Positions 50,497 to 60,129 are shown, numbered from the stretch's first letter. The stretch is DNA of 64,000 nt from Candidatus Peribacteria bacterium (GCA_020632295.1 JACKFU010000001.1:620001-684000), one strand, 5' to 3'. Notes: generated from the letters alone by a model not told the origin. Translations and numbers: made by a program.

Positions 50497-51462
50497 ATGT
50501 TAAAACGGGATGATGTTCAACGGAGTGTAGATCTCCTCTCGGGAGCGTCTCGTATTGTCACCATGTGTCACAGTAATCCTGATGGCGACGCTATTGGCTC
50601 GCTTCTTGGCATTACGCTTCTTCTTGAGCAGCAGCTTCCTCATGTTCCTATTCAGTGTGTCTGTAAAGATCCTACACCAGAGACGCTACAGTTTCTGCCA
50701 GGAACGAGTCGCATTGTTCACAACCTGCTTCCGTGCGAAGGAGATGTCTATGTGTTCCTCGATAGTGCAGAGCCAAAACTCACGGGTTTTCACGAGCAGT
50801 ATCCGCAGGTATTTGATGCATCACTACCTTCTATTTCTATCGATCACCACCCAACAAACTCGCATTTCGCTCAGATCAACTTAATAGATGCAACAGCTGC
50901 ATCTGCGTGTGAGATTGTTGTGGAGTTTGCTGACAATGTTTCGTGGAATATATCGCCAGATATAGCGACCTGTCTTCTGACAGGTGTATATACCGATACG
51001 GGTGGGCTACTGCATAGCAATACATCTGTACAGGTCTATAGGACTGTTGCGCGACTTCTGCGAAGTGGTGCACGGCAACAAGAGATAGTAAAACGCGTCT
51101 TTCGTACTGCAAAACTCAGCACACTCAAGCTCTGGGGTCGCGTACTTGAGAAAATATCTCTGACGGATGAAGGTGGTGCAATTACTGCTGTCACCAGGGG
51201 GGATTTTGCTGCAACAGGTGCTGACTATAGTGAGTTAACAGGAGCGATTGATTATGTGAATGCAGTTCCTGGTATGCGTTTTTCTATGATACTTTCCGAA
51301 CGAGATGGGAAAGTGAAGGGGTCACTTCGAACACTTCGAGATGACGTAGATGTCTCTGCAATGGCGGGAAAGTTTGATGGAGGAGGACACAAAAAAGCTG
51401 CTGGATTTGCCTTACCCGGGAAGTTAAAACCTGAAGTACGTTGGAAGGTCGTTCATGATTAG
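50497..51462 (+). CDS. nrnA: DHH-family nanoRNase/pAp phosphatase
   Basis: A 321-residue phosphoesterase that degrades short RNA and 3'-phosphoadenosine 5'-phosphate. It has the DHH motifs CHSNPDGDAIGS, FLDSA, SIDHHPTN and TGVYTDTGG, and the DHHA1 motif GGGHKKAAGF near the C-terminus. ATG 50497 fits the promoter. The stop shares TTAG with the convergent VirB4 gene. Confidence 0.9.
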   Translation: MLKRDDVQRSVDLLSGASRIVTMCHSNPDGDAIGSLLGITLLLEQQLPHVPIQCVCKDPTPETLQFLPGTSRIVHNLLPCEGDVYVFLDSAEPKLTGFHEQYPQVFDASLPSISIDHHPTNSHFAQINLIDATAASACEIVVEFADNVSWNISPDIATCLLTGVYTDTGGLLHSNTSVQVYRTVARLLRSGARQQEIVKRVFRTAKLSTLKLWGRVLEKISLTDEGGAITAVTRGDFAATGADYSELTGAIDYVNAVPGMRFSMILSERDGKVKGSLRTLRDDVDVSAMAGKFDGGGHKKAAGFALPGKLKPEVRWKVVHD

Positions 51463-53435
51463 ACCTCTTCGTTGGTTTCTTGTTCTAGCTGACCGTCGGA
51501 GTTGATACCTTTTGGAATGAGTTCTTCGCCATTTTTTTTCGCTTCTTCTTCTCGTTTTTGCGCTTTGCGAATTGCCAGAACTTCCTCGGGATTTGTTGTA
51601 ATAATTTCTTCTTCCTGAGGACTTGCAACAATTTGAATGGCAACGTGCTTATTTCCTGCGAAGAAGAGCCCCTGTCCGACATCGGAGTTGAGGAGGAGAT
51701 ACTTTTCACCATCGGTCAGGTAGAAGAGTTTTTGCAGATTATCTACTGCAGTAGGGGATTGCTTCAGCAGAACTTGTAGGGCGGCATTTGTAATAATTGG
51801 TTTTCCAAATGGAGAGTTAACGAAGTCTTCGACATCCTGTGTGATTGTCGTCACACCAAGGTAGTACTTTCGCGCCCGTTTAATAAGACCGTAGAGGAAG
51901 CGTGCAGAGTCGTCATATTGCATCAGGTTCCATGCCTCGTCGATGACGAGGAAGCGACGCTTAAGTTCTGCGCGAATGCGGTTCCAGAGGAAGTTGAGGA
52001 CAATGTACATGGCGATGGGCCTTAACTGTTCTTCTAGGTCTCGAATCTGGAATACGACCATTTGATTGTCTACTTCGACGTTGGTTTGTTTGTTAAATAG
52101 TCCGGCGTAACTTCCGTCTGTATATTTCTGGAGTGTCTTGGCCATATTTTCTCCGCCATCACTTGTCATGAGAACATCGACAAGTTCGTGCATTGTTGGT
52201 GGCTCCATATCACCAGGGTTTTCTGTCGTGAGGTCGATACCACGCAGTGCATATGTATCGAGAATAGCCTTATCGAGAATGCCGTCTTCTGCTGGTGTAA
52301 GCGTACCAAGCATAATTTTAAAGAGACCGTGCAGTGTAATTACTGCTGCACGCAGTACCTCTCCCGTTTGTGCGTCGTCACCTCGTACCGCTTTTGGCAG
52401 GTCAAATGGGTTAATCCGAAATGAACTTTGCAGTGAGAGGGGAATGTATGTTCCACCGACGGTTTTACAGAGATCGACGTATTCGTTTTCGGGGTCAATA
52501 ACAAAGACGTCGGTGCCAAACATCATTGATCGGAGGATTTCAAGTTTCACTGCAAACGACTTACCAGCACCGGATGTTGCAAATACCGTTGCATTTGCAT
52601 TTGGGAGATCGAACCTATCAAAGATAACAAGCGAGTCATTATGACGATTGATTCCGTAGAGAATACCGTGGTCGTCTGTTAAGTCGCTGGAGCTAAATGG
52701 GAAGCTTGTTGCTAGCGGAGAGGTATTCATGTTGCGGTTAATTTCCAGTTCATCGATAGCAAGTGGAAGGGAAGAGATCCATCCGTGTTCCATCTGGAAG
52801 AATGCAGGTTTTGAGAGTACAAGTTTTCCTCCAAGAAGTGATTCGACATCTGTCTGCAGTCGCTTGAGTTTTTCTTCATCTTCTGCGTAGATTGTGATGT
52901 ACATACCAAACTGATAGAGTTTCTCTCGTCCGCGTGCCAGCAAGTCTCGCAGTTCTTCAGCATCTTGTAATGCTGCTTCGAGCGATGGGTCACGCACAAT
53001 TCCGCGTTGCTCGAGAATGCGAATGCTCGAACGCATTTCCGCTACCTTCTTCCTGAGCATTTTCATAATCGCTTTATTACTTGTTGGGTAAATGAAGTGG
53101 ACAATATCCATCTGCGCATCAAAATTAATTGCCTGACTTAGCCAGTTAGGATACGCATAGTTTGGCCAGTTATAGACGTAGAGCGTTCTGCTGTAGACGT
53201 CGTTCAGTACTAATTCTGTTGCACGTACTTCCATACCCGCAGGTGCAATAAGATCGAGTGTTTTCTGTAACCCCTCTTCGTAATGTGCAATTGTTTCGCG
53301 CTCCTCCGTCGTCAAATCTCTTTGTTTTGCTGCACGTAATACTTGCGTTGTCTGTTTGTGCAACCCCAGCAGGTCATCGAATGCCTGAATGAGAATGGAG
53401 GGAGTGCCTTTTGATGGTTGTGTGTTTGCCGCCAT
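51459..53435 (-). CDS. virB4: VirB4-type conjugation/secretion ATPase
   Basis: A 658-residue hexameric ATPase of type IV secretion. The N-terminal domain (about 1-230) is followed by Walker A FATSGAGKSFAVK, Walker B RFLVIDEAWNLM and the C-terminal VQIVASPQEEEII. It energises pilus assembly and substrate transfer. PrgI and TraC-like partners are 23 kb away, and the VirB2-like genes are 6-18 kb away. An extended -10 (TGc-TATAAT) lies 11 nt before the ATG. No relaxase or VirD4 coupling protein is visible here. Confidence 0.92.
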   Translation of the reverse strand: MAANTQPSKGTPSILIQAFDDLLGLHKQTTQVLRAAKQRDLTTEERETIAHYEEGLQKTLDLIAPAGMEVRATELVLNDVYSRTLYVYNWPNYAYPNWLSQAINFDAQMDIVHFIYPTSNKAIMKMLRKKVAEMRSSIRILEQRGIVRDPSLEAALQDAEELRDLLARGREKLYQFGMYITIYAEDEEKLKRLQTDVESLLGGKLVLSKPAFFQMEHGWISSLPLAIDELEINRNMNTSPLATSFPFSSSDLTDDHGILYGINRHNDSLVIFDRFDLPNANATVFATSGAGKSFAVKLEILRSMMFGTDVFVIDPENEYVDLCKTVGGTYIPLSLQSSFRINPFDLPKAVRGDDAQTGEVLRAAVITLHGLFKIMLGTLTPAEDGILDKAILDTYALRGIDLTTENPGDMEPPTMHELVDVLMTSDGGENMAKTLQKYTDGSYAGLFNKQTNVEVDNQMVVFQIRDLEEQLRPIAMYIVLNFLWNRIRAELKRRFLVIDEAWNLMQYDDSARFLYGLIKRARKYYLGVTTITQDVEDFVNSPFGKPIITNAALQVLLKQSPTAVDNLQKLFYLTDGEKYLLLNSDVGQGLFFAGNKHVAIQIVASPQEEEIITTNPEEVLAIRKAQKREEEAKKNGEELIPKGINSDGQLEQETNEEV

Positions 53436-53481
53436 ATAATCTTTAAATTATAGCACAAATTGCTATTTTCGGCGACTATTT

Positions 53482-54312
53482 TTACTGAAAGAACCCAGAA
53501 CCCCCTCTACGGCTCCATTTACTGCCTTTCTCGAGGATATTCAGGTCTTTTATGCCAGGGACATCAATGACTCTTAAGCCCGCAATAAGAATCTCTCTGT
53601 TGTTTGAAACCGCCTGATATCGGTCTTTGGCAATATCGAGCAGTGTTTCAAATCTGTCGATCATATCCCCAGTTTGATCCGTTTTGGTGTCGATAGCGGC
53701 ATAATCGCTATTTGCAGTTGCAAGCTGCTCTTCGATATCACTTGCTCGTCCATAATCCTGGTCTCTTAGAGCAGTTTTAAGTTCACGCTCCATATCCCGG
53801 GCAGCATTACGCTTCTCCCGTGATTCATCTTTTTGCTGCTCGTAGAGTACATTGAGTTCTTCGAGTTTACGTTCGGTGAGGATAATCACATTTTTGAGTG
53901 ATTGAATATAGCTTTCTAACGTCGTTGCACGTGTAGTGCTTCTGTTGAGCGTATCAACAACATCGACTTGCAAAATACTACCCACCTCACGCAGTAGAGC
54001 AAAATTCTCATCAGTATCGCTGTGAGACTGTGCTTCGAGGAAGCGCGTCATTGCCTGTATACCTAGCATTGCGTTTTCTGTAGGCAAAAGAATACCCTGT
54101 GCTGCATATAAGCTCACATACACACCGAGCGTTGCACTAGGGCGACTCACATGGATAACATCACTGATGATTTTTTCTAGTGATAGTACTGCGCTTTTAG
54201 CAGCGCTCCCATATGGTTCTTGTGTGTCTTCTTTTGTAGTACCACATCCTATGAGAAGAAGGCAGGGGATTATTCCAGTAGCTACTACCCTTTTTAGGCT
54301 TTGTACGTTCAT
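53482..54312 (-). CDS. coiled-coil lipoprotein, unknown function
   Basis: A 276-residue protein with a lipobox (CLLLIGC, Cys near 23), so membrane-anchored outside the cell. The middle (about 135-225) is a long coiled coil (VIILTERKLEELNVLYEQQKDE...). The C-terminus is Gly-rich (RRGGSGFFQ). No family recognised. It lies upstream of virB4 on the same strand with its own promoter, so a role with the secretion system is possible but unproven. Confidence 0.65.
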   Translation of the reverse strand: MNVQSLKRVVATGIIPCLLLIGCGTTKEDTQEPYGSAAKSAVLSLEKIISDVIHVSRPSATLGVYVSLYAAQGILLPTENAMLGIQAMTRFLEAQSHSDTDENFALLREVGSILQVDVVDTLNRSTTRATTLESYIQSLKNVIILTERKLEELNVLYEQQKDESREKRNAARDMERELKTALRDQDYGRASDIEEQLATANSDYAAIDTKTDQTGDMIDRFETLLDIAKDRYQAVSNNREILIAGLRVIDVPGIKDLNILEKGSKWSRRGGSGFFQ

Positions 54313-54318
54313 CCTATT

Positions 54319-54347
54319 ATTTTACCGTTAAATGTCTTGAATAACAA
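54319..54347 (-). promoter_or_regulatory. promoter of the coiled-coil lipoprotein gene (leaderless)
   Basis: On the minus strand: TTGTTA (54347-54342), 17-nt spacer, TAAAAT (54324-54319), then 6 nt to the ATG at 54312. Confidence 0.7.
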
Positions 54348-54510
54348 TAGAGTTCAGGTGGACGAACGTGCATACAATTTGTGTTCAAAACATGAGTATA
54401 AACTGTATGCAAGATCAAATATTGTTTTCAAGTGTATACAGTAAGTAAAAATGCTACAGTTAGCTTACTTTTTTGAGTAGCACTTTTGTTCACTCGTCAG
54501 TTTTTACACG

Positions 54511-56202
54511 ATGTTTTCCTCTCTTACCACTACCGTTCAAAAGTCTCTCACGGATGCGTATGGTATTTCTGACATTACTGTGGCTTGGGAGAGACCCCAA
54601 GACAGTGCGCATGGTGACATTGCAACACCGGTTGCCATGCAGATAGCAAAGCAAGTTGGTAAAAGCCCGAAGGATATTGCAGAGACAATTTGCAGTGCAT
54701 TGTCTTCTCTTGATGCCATTGAGAATGTGGAGATTGCTGGCCCAGGGTATATCAATATTTGGTTAGGACCATCTGCATTGATTGATGAGCTATCACAGAC
54801 GGCAGATTCTGTGTTGCCGATACCAAGACGAAAAGAGGATCCGGTGATTGTGGAGTATTCACAGCCAAATATCGCAAAGCCACTTGGTGCACATCACTTA
54901 CTTACAACACTTATTGGTCAGTCCATTGCCAATATCTATGAACATCTTGGTTTTAATACTGTGAAGTGGAATTACATTGGTGACTGGGGGACGCAGTTTG
55001 GAAAACTTGCTGTTGCTGTTGAGAGGTGGGGAGATAAAAAGGAGCCGAGTCAGTACTCTATTGATGAATTACTTGCACTGTATGTTCGTTTCCACGAAGA
55101 GGTGGAAAACGATGCAACTCTCGAAGATGAAGCGCGCAGTGCATTTAAGAGACTCGAAGAGGGTGATGCAGCGCTAACAGCATTCTGGGAGGCAGTAGTC
55201 TCTACGACCAAGGCATCTCTTTCTGATGTCTATGAAGCATTGCATGTTTCGTTTGATCTTGATTACGGAGAGTCATTTTACCAGGACAAAATGGAGCCAT
55301 TGTTACAAGAGGGCATCGAAAAACATGTATTTGTCGAAGGGGAGGGTGGGTCGCTCATTGTGCAGTTTCCTGAGGGGACAAACATGCCGCCATACCTTGT
55401 GCGTAAAGGTGATGGGGCAACACTCTATTCCACCAGAGATATTGCTCAGATGCGGTATCGCATTGATACCTACCATCCGAAGGAGGTGCTTATTGTGACA
55501 GATATTGCTCAGAAGCTTCACTTCGAACAACTTGAAGAAACCTGTAAGCAACTTCAGTGGACATTGCCATCGTTTACAAACGTTCTCACGGGACGCATGC
55601 GCTTTGCAGACAAGAGTATGAGTACACGAAAGGGGAATGTGTTGAAACTTGAGGATATTCTTATGGAAGCTACGCAAAGAGCCGAAAAGAAAATTGCTGA
55701 GCATGGCGATACCATTCAAACGGATAATCCTGCAGAACTTGCAAGGATCATGGGGATTGGTGCTGTTTCCTATGGGATTCTCAGCCAGAACAGGAAGCAG
55801 GATATTGTTTTCGACTGGGAGAAGATGCTGAGTTTTGATGGAAACAGTGCGCCGTATATTCAGTACACGCACGCGCGAGCACGGTCTGTCGTTGAAAAGG
55901 CAGGTGGAGTCTCTGGTGCTGTATCTGCTTCTGAGCTTAGCGAGAAAGAGCGCGTACTCATTAATACGTTGCTCCGGTTTCCCCGTGCACTCGACGATGC
56001 GCGCATAGCGCATATGCCGCACATTCTTGCCAATTTTTTGTACCAGCTCTGTCAGGACTTTAATGCGTTTTATAACGATGAGCCTATCCTCAAAGCGTCT
56101 GAGCCGCAGAGGGGGCTTCGCGTTTACCTGACCGATCTCACCGCACAGGTTCTGAAAACCGGTGCCTCTCTTCTTACTATTTCTGTTCCCGATCGTATGT
56201 AA
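54511..56202 (+). CDS. argS: arginyl-tRNA synthetase
   Basis: A 563-residue class I synthetase. The N-terminal Add-1 domain is followed by the signature EYSQPNIAKPLGAHHL (HIGH equivalent GAHH), YIGDWGTQFGKL, the MSTRKGN motif (KMSK equivalent) and the DALR anticodon-binding domain (YIQYTHARARSVVEK onwards). The 200-nt region upstream is AT-rich; I see a possible extended -10 (TGc-TACAGT) there but nothing decisive. The next gene starts 2 nt after its stop. Confidence 0.96.
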   Translation: MFSSLTTTVQKSLTDAYGISDITVAWERPQDSAHGDIATPVAMQIAKQVGKSPKDIAETICSALSSLDAIENVEIAGPGYINIWLGPSALIDELSQTADSVLPIPRRKEDPVIVEYSQPNIAKPLGAHHLLTTLIGQSIANIYEHLGFNTVKWNYIGDWGTQFGKLAVAVERWGDKKEPSQYSIDELLALYVRFHEEVENDATLEDEARSAFKRLEEGDAALTAFWEAVVSTTKASLSDVYEALHVSFDLDYGESFYQDKMEPLLQEGIEKHVFVEGEGGSLIVQFPEGTNMPPYLVRKGDGATLYSTRDIAQMRYRIDTYHPKEVLIVTDIAQKLHFEQLEETCKQLQWTLPSFTNVLTGRMRFADKSMSTRKGNVLKLEDILMEATQRAEKKIAEHGDTIQTDNPAELARIMGIGAVSYGILSQNRKQDIVFDWEKMLSFDGNSAPYIQYTHARARSVVEKAGGVSGAVSASELSEKERVLINTLLRFPRALDDARIAHMPHILANFLYQLCQDFNAFYNDEPILKASEPQRGLRVYLTDLTAQVLKTGASLLTISVPDRM

Positions 56203-56204
56203 TC

Positions 56205-57599
56205 ATGGCGTACTACCGTTCCACCCGCAGAACAAACACACAACCACTTGTTGTCTTCTTGCTCGTTGCTTCCTTTGGCATTCTCTTTGCCGGTTGCGGT
56301 GGGACGGAGCCTGCTGAGATTCCTCAAGCCGATGAATTTTCGTTTACTATGGAGGATATTTCGAAGGTGAAAGAATTGGCGAGCGATGGAACGGGTGCTT
56401 TTATACCGCGCTTGGAACTTGCACCTGAAAACGAAGGGGAGAGCACAGTGCCGGTAATTGATGTGGGATCCATTGCGAAGTTTACGGCAATTCGCACCGG
56501 GGAAAATGAAGAGCAAGATCTCTATCGCGTAACCAATGCATTCTTAAATGTACGTTCGGCACCAAATGTCACTGCTTCGCAGCTTGGAAGACTAGAGCAG
56601 AGTGATACCGTAGAAGTACAAGAGTTTGTTGATGCAGCGTGGGCGAAAGTTGTCTTTGAGGGTCAGGATGGCTATGTGTCTTCTCGCTATATTAGTAAAC
56701 TTGTCTCAGAAGAGCAGCTTTCCAAAGAGAAGAAAAAATATGAAGGACTCTATTTTGTAGATTTTGGTTTTCTGAACGTTCGTAAAGAGGCAGACGCCAA
56801 TAGCGATAAAATTGGTGAGCTTCCTGGGCAGTCGTTTATTCGACCACTTACAGTGGATGATGTATGGGCCCGCATTCCCTTTAAAGATGGAGATGGATAC
56901 GTTGCTGTTCAGTACCTTACGCCATTCCTTCCAAACTTTCTGGTACGCCAGAGCCAATTTGCACTTCCTGTCGTGCATTATCGCTTAGTAAGCGAGGATA
57001 TTATTGACCATATGCCACAGCACATTGCTGCACTTCGTGAGAACGGATATACGCTTTGGACACTGAACGATTTCTACCAACTTCTTCTTAGGCAGGAAGA
57101 GCGTGATGTCCGTCTTGATCCAAAGACTGTTATTCTTGCTGTCTCAGACATTACACCGCAGAACATTCGTGAGGTGTCCGATGCTCTCCGTGCCAGCAAT
57201 GCCGAGGCAACGCTCTTTCTCTCGTCGAAGTACATTGGCGATGGTGCGCTTGACCAGAAGCAAATCGTAACGCTCCTAGCCAATGGTCATGATATTCAAT
57301 CTGCAGGACATACAGGTGACGACTTGCGTTCCCTGACAAATGCACAGGCAGAGTTGGAATTAAGCCAAAGTAAGAAGATTATCGAAGATGTAACGAAGCG
57401 ACCTGTGATTGCTATCGGATATCCTATTGGCGGAGTTAACGATCGCATAGCAAGCAAAGCTGCCGACATTGGGTATTTGCTCGGGCTCTCTACTGCACCG
57501 GACACGAGCTTTAACCGAACACAATTACTTCGCATACCAAGCATTGTTGTTACGGCTTCGACAACTGCAGACGATCTCCTTTCGCTATTGAAACAATAG
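56205..57599 (+). CDS. lipoprotein with two SH3b domains and a deacetylase-like domain
   Basis: A 464-residue envelope protein. Lipobox FAGC (Cys near 31). Two bacterial SH3 domains (about 108-165, ending DGYVSSRYI; and 185-245, ending DGYVAVQYL) probably bind peptidoglycan. The C-terminal half (about 255-460) resembles a polysaccharide deacetylase: VILAVSDITPQN in place of the TFDDG motif, a single His in SAGHTGDDL in place of HxxxH, and IGYPIGG in place of RxPYG. The metal site looks incomplete, so catalysis is doubtful. Coupled to argS by position. Confidence 0.72.
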   Translation: MAYYRSTRRTNTQPLVVFLLVASFGILFAGCGGTEPAEIPQADEFSFTMEDISKVKELASDGTGAFIPRLELAPENEGESTVPVIDVGSIAKFTAIRTGENEEQDLYRVTNAFLNVRSAPNVTASQLGRLEQSDTVEVQEFVDAAWAKVVFEGQDGYVSSRYISKLVSEEQLSKEKKKYEGLYFVDFGFLNVRKEADANSDKIGELPGQSFIRPLTVDDVWARIPFKDGDGYVAVQYLTPFLPNFLVRQSQFALPVVHYRLVSEDIIDHMPQHIAALRENGYTLWTLNDFYQLLLRQEERDVRLDPKTVILAVSDITPQNIREVSDALRASNAEATLFLSSKYIGDGALDQKQIVTLLANGHDIQSAGHTGDDLRSLTNAQAELELSQSKKIIEDVTKRPVIAIGYPIGGVNDRIASKAADIGYLLGLSTAPDTSFNRTQLLRIPSIVVTASTTADDLLSLLKQ

Positions 57600-57842
57600 A
57601 GACTTACTTACTTGCGCTGCTTGTTTGGCGGCCTCTGCAGCAATTTTTTGAAGAACGGCATCGCCGTTTTGGTACATGTACCACGCACCCCAGAGGAAGA
57701 CCAGAACAGGAATGATGCTGATGATTCCTTTGATGCTTGCTCCAAACATTCGCATGCGATCACGCTTATCCATACGTCGAAGGTGTTCAATAATTTCTTC
57801 AAGTTTTGCGTCGGTTGATGTTGGAATCTCCTTTTTACGCAT
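57585..57842 (-). CDS. small membrane protein, unknown function
   Basis: An 85-residue protein: charged N-terminal helix (KLEEIIEHLRRMDKRDRMRM), one membrane helix (about 37-58) and an amphipathic Ala-rich end. No family recognised. MRKKEIP at 57842 begins 11 nt after the stop of the FemAB-like gene, so it is probably the last gene of the envelope operon. Its end overlaps the convergent lipoprotein gene by 15 nt. Confidence 0.6.
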   Translation of the reverse strand: MRKKEIPTSTDAKLEEIIEHLRRMDKRDRMRMFGASIKGIISIIPVLVFLWGAWYMYQNGDAVLQKIAAEAAKQAAQVSKSLLFQ

Positions 57843-57852
57843 AGTATTAGGG

Positions 57853-58887
57853 TTAAAATCCGCGACGCCATTTGCGGAATGTTTCGAAGGCGCGGGTTGC
57901 ATAGTACCGTGACTTGAGTGGTACGTCTATGCAGTGGGCAATTTCGAGGAGCTGTCCTCCAAATCCTGTTTTAAATGTTCGTACGCCAGCAAATGGATGT
58001 TTTGATTGTCCTTCTGGGGAAATGCCCCAAAAGTTGTAGACATGATCTCCGCGCTTCAAGGCGTCTTGTATCGCTGTCCACTGCAACAGGTAACTTGCAG
58101 GAATTTTTGCATGTGCGTGTGTACTTGCACCATGGTGATAACTGGTTTCACCAAATGCATGCATGTGAATAGAGCAGGCAATGACCTCTCCGTCGTAGAG
58201 TGCTTTATACATAGTGCATTCGTTACGTGCAGAGAAGTGCCTGACCTGCGCTTCAAAAAATGTATTGGTGTACGGTGTAAACTGATGACGTTTTCGCGTT
58301 TCTTCATGGAGAGTGATGAAGGTATCAAGATCGCGCAGCGGATGAGTTGATGCCTCAATAGTCACTCCTTCTTTTTCTGCTCTTCGAATGAGATTCCTCG
58401 TATTTTTTCGCATTCCTTTCAATATTTCCTCTTCTGTTACTGGTTTGCTTGTTGTAGTTTCTTCTTCCCATGGGTTTGGTGTCTGCAGTGGTATGTACCA
58501 GATGTGTTCTGCGAGGAGATGAAGTGGAGAGCTAAGAGCTACGTGCTGAGAGCTGAGAGCTAACTGTCCTTCAGGGAGAAATGGGCTGAGGCGTATAAAG
58601 CTACAGTGTCGTTTTAGGGCCTCTTCTTTGAGAGCATCAAGAATCATCTTTCCACTTATTACTGGTCCGTATGGTACGGCGAGGTGACGTCCTCTCCTTG
58701 CATTCACAACGATTGCCTGGCAAATGCCTACGGTTTTATCCTCATCAATTGCCTCAAGGCGAATAGGGGGTTGATTTGTGTCTCGATAGACTTCTCCCAT
58801 TGTCCAGCTTTGGAGAAATGGGCGAAATTGCTGCTTACTGAGAAAGCCGTCCCACGTTTGCTGGTCTTGCGCAATGCGGATATCCAT
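57853..58887 (-). CDS. FemAB/FemX-like aminoacyltransferase (GNAT fold)
   Basis: A 344-residue protein with two GNAT-like lobes: QFRPFLQSWTMGEVYRD near the N-terminus, ILKGMRKNTRNLIRRAEKEGV, then YHHGAST and the C-terminal YNFWGISPEG. This fits the FemAB family, which adds amino acids from aminoacyl-tRNA to the peptidoglycan stem peptide. A heptanucleotide repeat (58529-58563) encodes LALSSQHVALSS. It sits in the murF-containing cluster. Donor amino acid unknown. Confidence 0.87.
   Translation of the reverse strand: MDIRIAQDQQTWDGFLSKQQFRPFLQSWTMGEVYRDTNQPPIRLEAIDEDKTVGICQAIVVNARRGRHLAVPYGPVISGKMILDALKEEALKRHCSFIRLSPFLPEGQLALSSQHVALSSPLHLLAEHIWYIPLQTPNPWEEETTTSKPVTEEEILKGMRKNTRNLIRRAEKEGVTIEASTHPLRDLDTFITLHEETRKRHQFTPYTNTFFEAQVRHFSARNECTMYKALYDGEVIACSIHMHAFGETSYHHGASTHAHAKIPASYLLQWTAIQDALKRGDHVYNFWGISPEGQSKHPFAGVRTFKTGFGGQLLEIAHCIDVPLKSRYYATRAFETFRKWRRGF
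58529..58563 (+). repeat. heptanucleotide repeat GAGCTAA inside the FemAB-like gene
   Basis: GAGCTAA, GAGCTAC, GTGCTGA, GAGCTGA, GAGCTAA; five 7-bp units read through in frame. Confidence 0.82.
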
Positions 58888-58893
58888 GGAGTA

Positions 58894-60129
58894 TCAGCCT
58901 ACCAGACTCGAAAGGAGTTTCGCGAGTTTTTGGGCTTGAACTTGGGTCATTGTTGGATGTGTGGGGAGTGTAAGAATCTCGCGATCAATCCTCTCTGCAT
59001 GGGGACAGGAGCCTAGAATGTAGCCGGCAGATTCTTGACTGACGGATCTCGGACAGACTGTTGCTCCCGTCCAGCCATCATCAAGATAAATGTTGTATTT
59101 CTTTAGCGTATTACGTATCTCATCTGCATTTGGGACGTAGATGGGAAACTTTTGTAGCGGGAAATGTTCGCTGATACCGACAGGGATTTGCCAGTTATTT
59201 TTTTGTGCGTGTTCAAGATAGTATGTTGTGAGCGTTCGCCTGTGGTTATTGATGCTGTGGAAGAATTTAAGTTGCCACTTAACAAGACCAGCGCACGCAT
59301 TTGGCATTTTGCTGAGTACAGGTTGCTGAACTCCTTGTTTTTCTTTAGTGGTGAGGACGGGAATCAGTATCCCTAGTTTGCGTGCTATGCTCATCAGTAG
59401 TTTTCCAATACCAATGCCATAGAGTGGCTTTGTTATGCCATAAAGAAGAGGGTAGAGTAGTGCTTTACCTATAGTCATATGGGTAATGGATTTTGTGCGC
59501 ATCGCTTCGTTTGCTAGCGCATCGACTAGTGTCGTATTTTTTGCGATGGCAGCACCACCGAGAATGCCGGAGGCTGCTTTATCTCGCCCGAAGCTCAGCA
59601 TGATGGCATCGGCATACTTCCCGATGACTTTTGGTCCTGTCACATCGGGGATGATGTGTGCACAGTCCTCGATGAGGAGGAGATCATGCTTATCGGCAAT
59701 TGCTCTGAGTGCTTTTACGTCGGCAACTATGCCAAAAGTATGTTGGCAGATGATGGCTTTGGTACGGGTGGTTATTTGGGTACTGAGGTTCTCAAGATCG
59801 AGATTAAGTGTGTCGCTATTTGTATCGGCAAAGATGGGTGTATACCCCGCGGCATGAATAGCGTTTGGTAGGGCAACACAGGTAAACCCTTGAATGATGA
59901 TTTCGCTGCCGCTCTCAAAATTGCATGCGCGCAGGATAGCTAGCAAGGCATCGCGACCACTCCCAAAGAGCGTACATTCTCCTTCGAACCATCGACTGAG
60001 TGTCGCTTGCAATTCATGACCATTCTCACCCTTTTGCCATGTCCATGGTTTTATGAGGTACCCAAGACTTCTGCGTATATACGATGGGGTACAGTGTGGC
60101 CCGAAGGTGTGGTGAATGACGGCGGTCAT
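58894..60129 (-). CDS. DegT/DnrJ/EryC1-type PLP-dependent aminotransferase
   Basis: A 411-residue fold-type I enzyme. LFGSGRDALLAILRAC near 55-70, IIIQGFTCVALPNAIHAAGYTPIFAD, LLLIEDCAHIIPD (PLP-binding Asp) and the Lys in LSFGRDKAASGILGG are visible. The family makes amino sugars for surface glycans. It overlaps murF by 4 nt and is followed by the FemAB-like gene. PLP could come from the PdxST encoded in this window. Sugar substrate unknown. Confidence 0.87.
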   Translation of the reverse strand: MTAVIHHTFGPHCTPSYIRRSLGYLIKPWTWQKGENGHELQATLSRWFEGECTLFGSGRDALLAILRACNFESGSEIIIQGFTCVALPNAIHAAGYTPIFADTNSDTLNLDLENLSTQITTRTKAIICQHTFGIVADVKALRAIADKHDLLLIEDCAHIIPDVTGPKVIGKYADAIMLSFGRDKAASGILGGAAIAKNTTLVDALANEAMRTKSITHMTIGKALLYPLLYGITKPLYGIGIGKLLMSIARKLGILIPVLTTKEKQGVQQPVLSKMPNACAGLVKWQLKFFHSINNHRRTLTTYYLEHAQKNNWQIPVGISEHFPLQKFPIYVPNADEIRNTLKKYNIYLDDGWTGATVCPRSVSQESAGYILGSCPHAERIDREILTLPTHPTMTQVQAQKLAKLLSSLVG

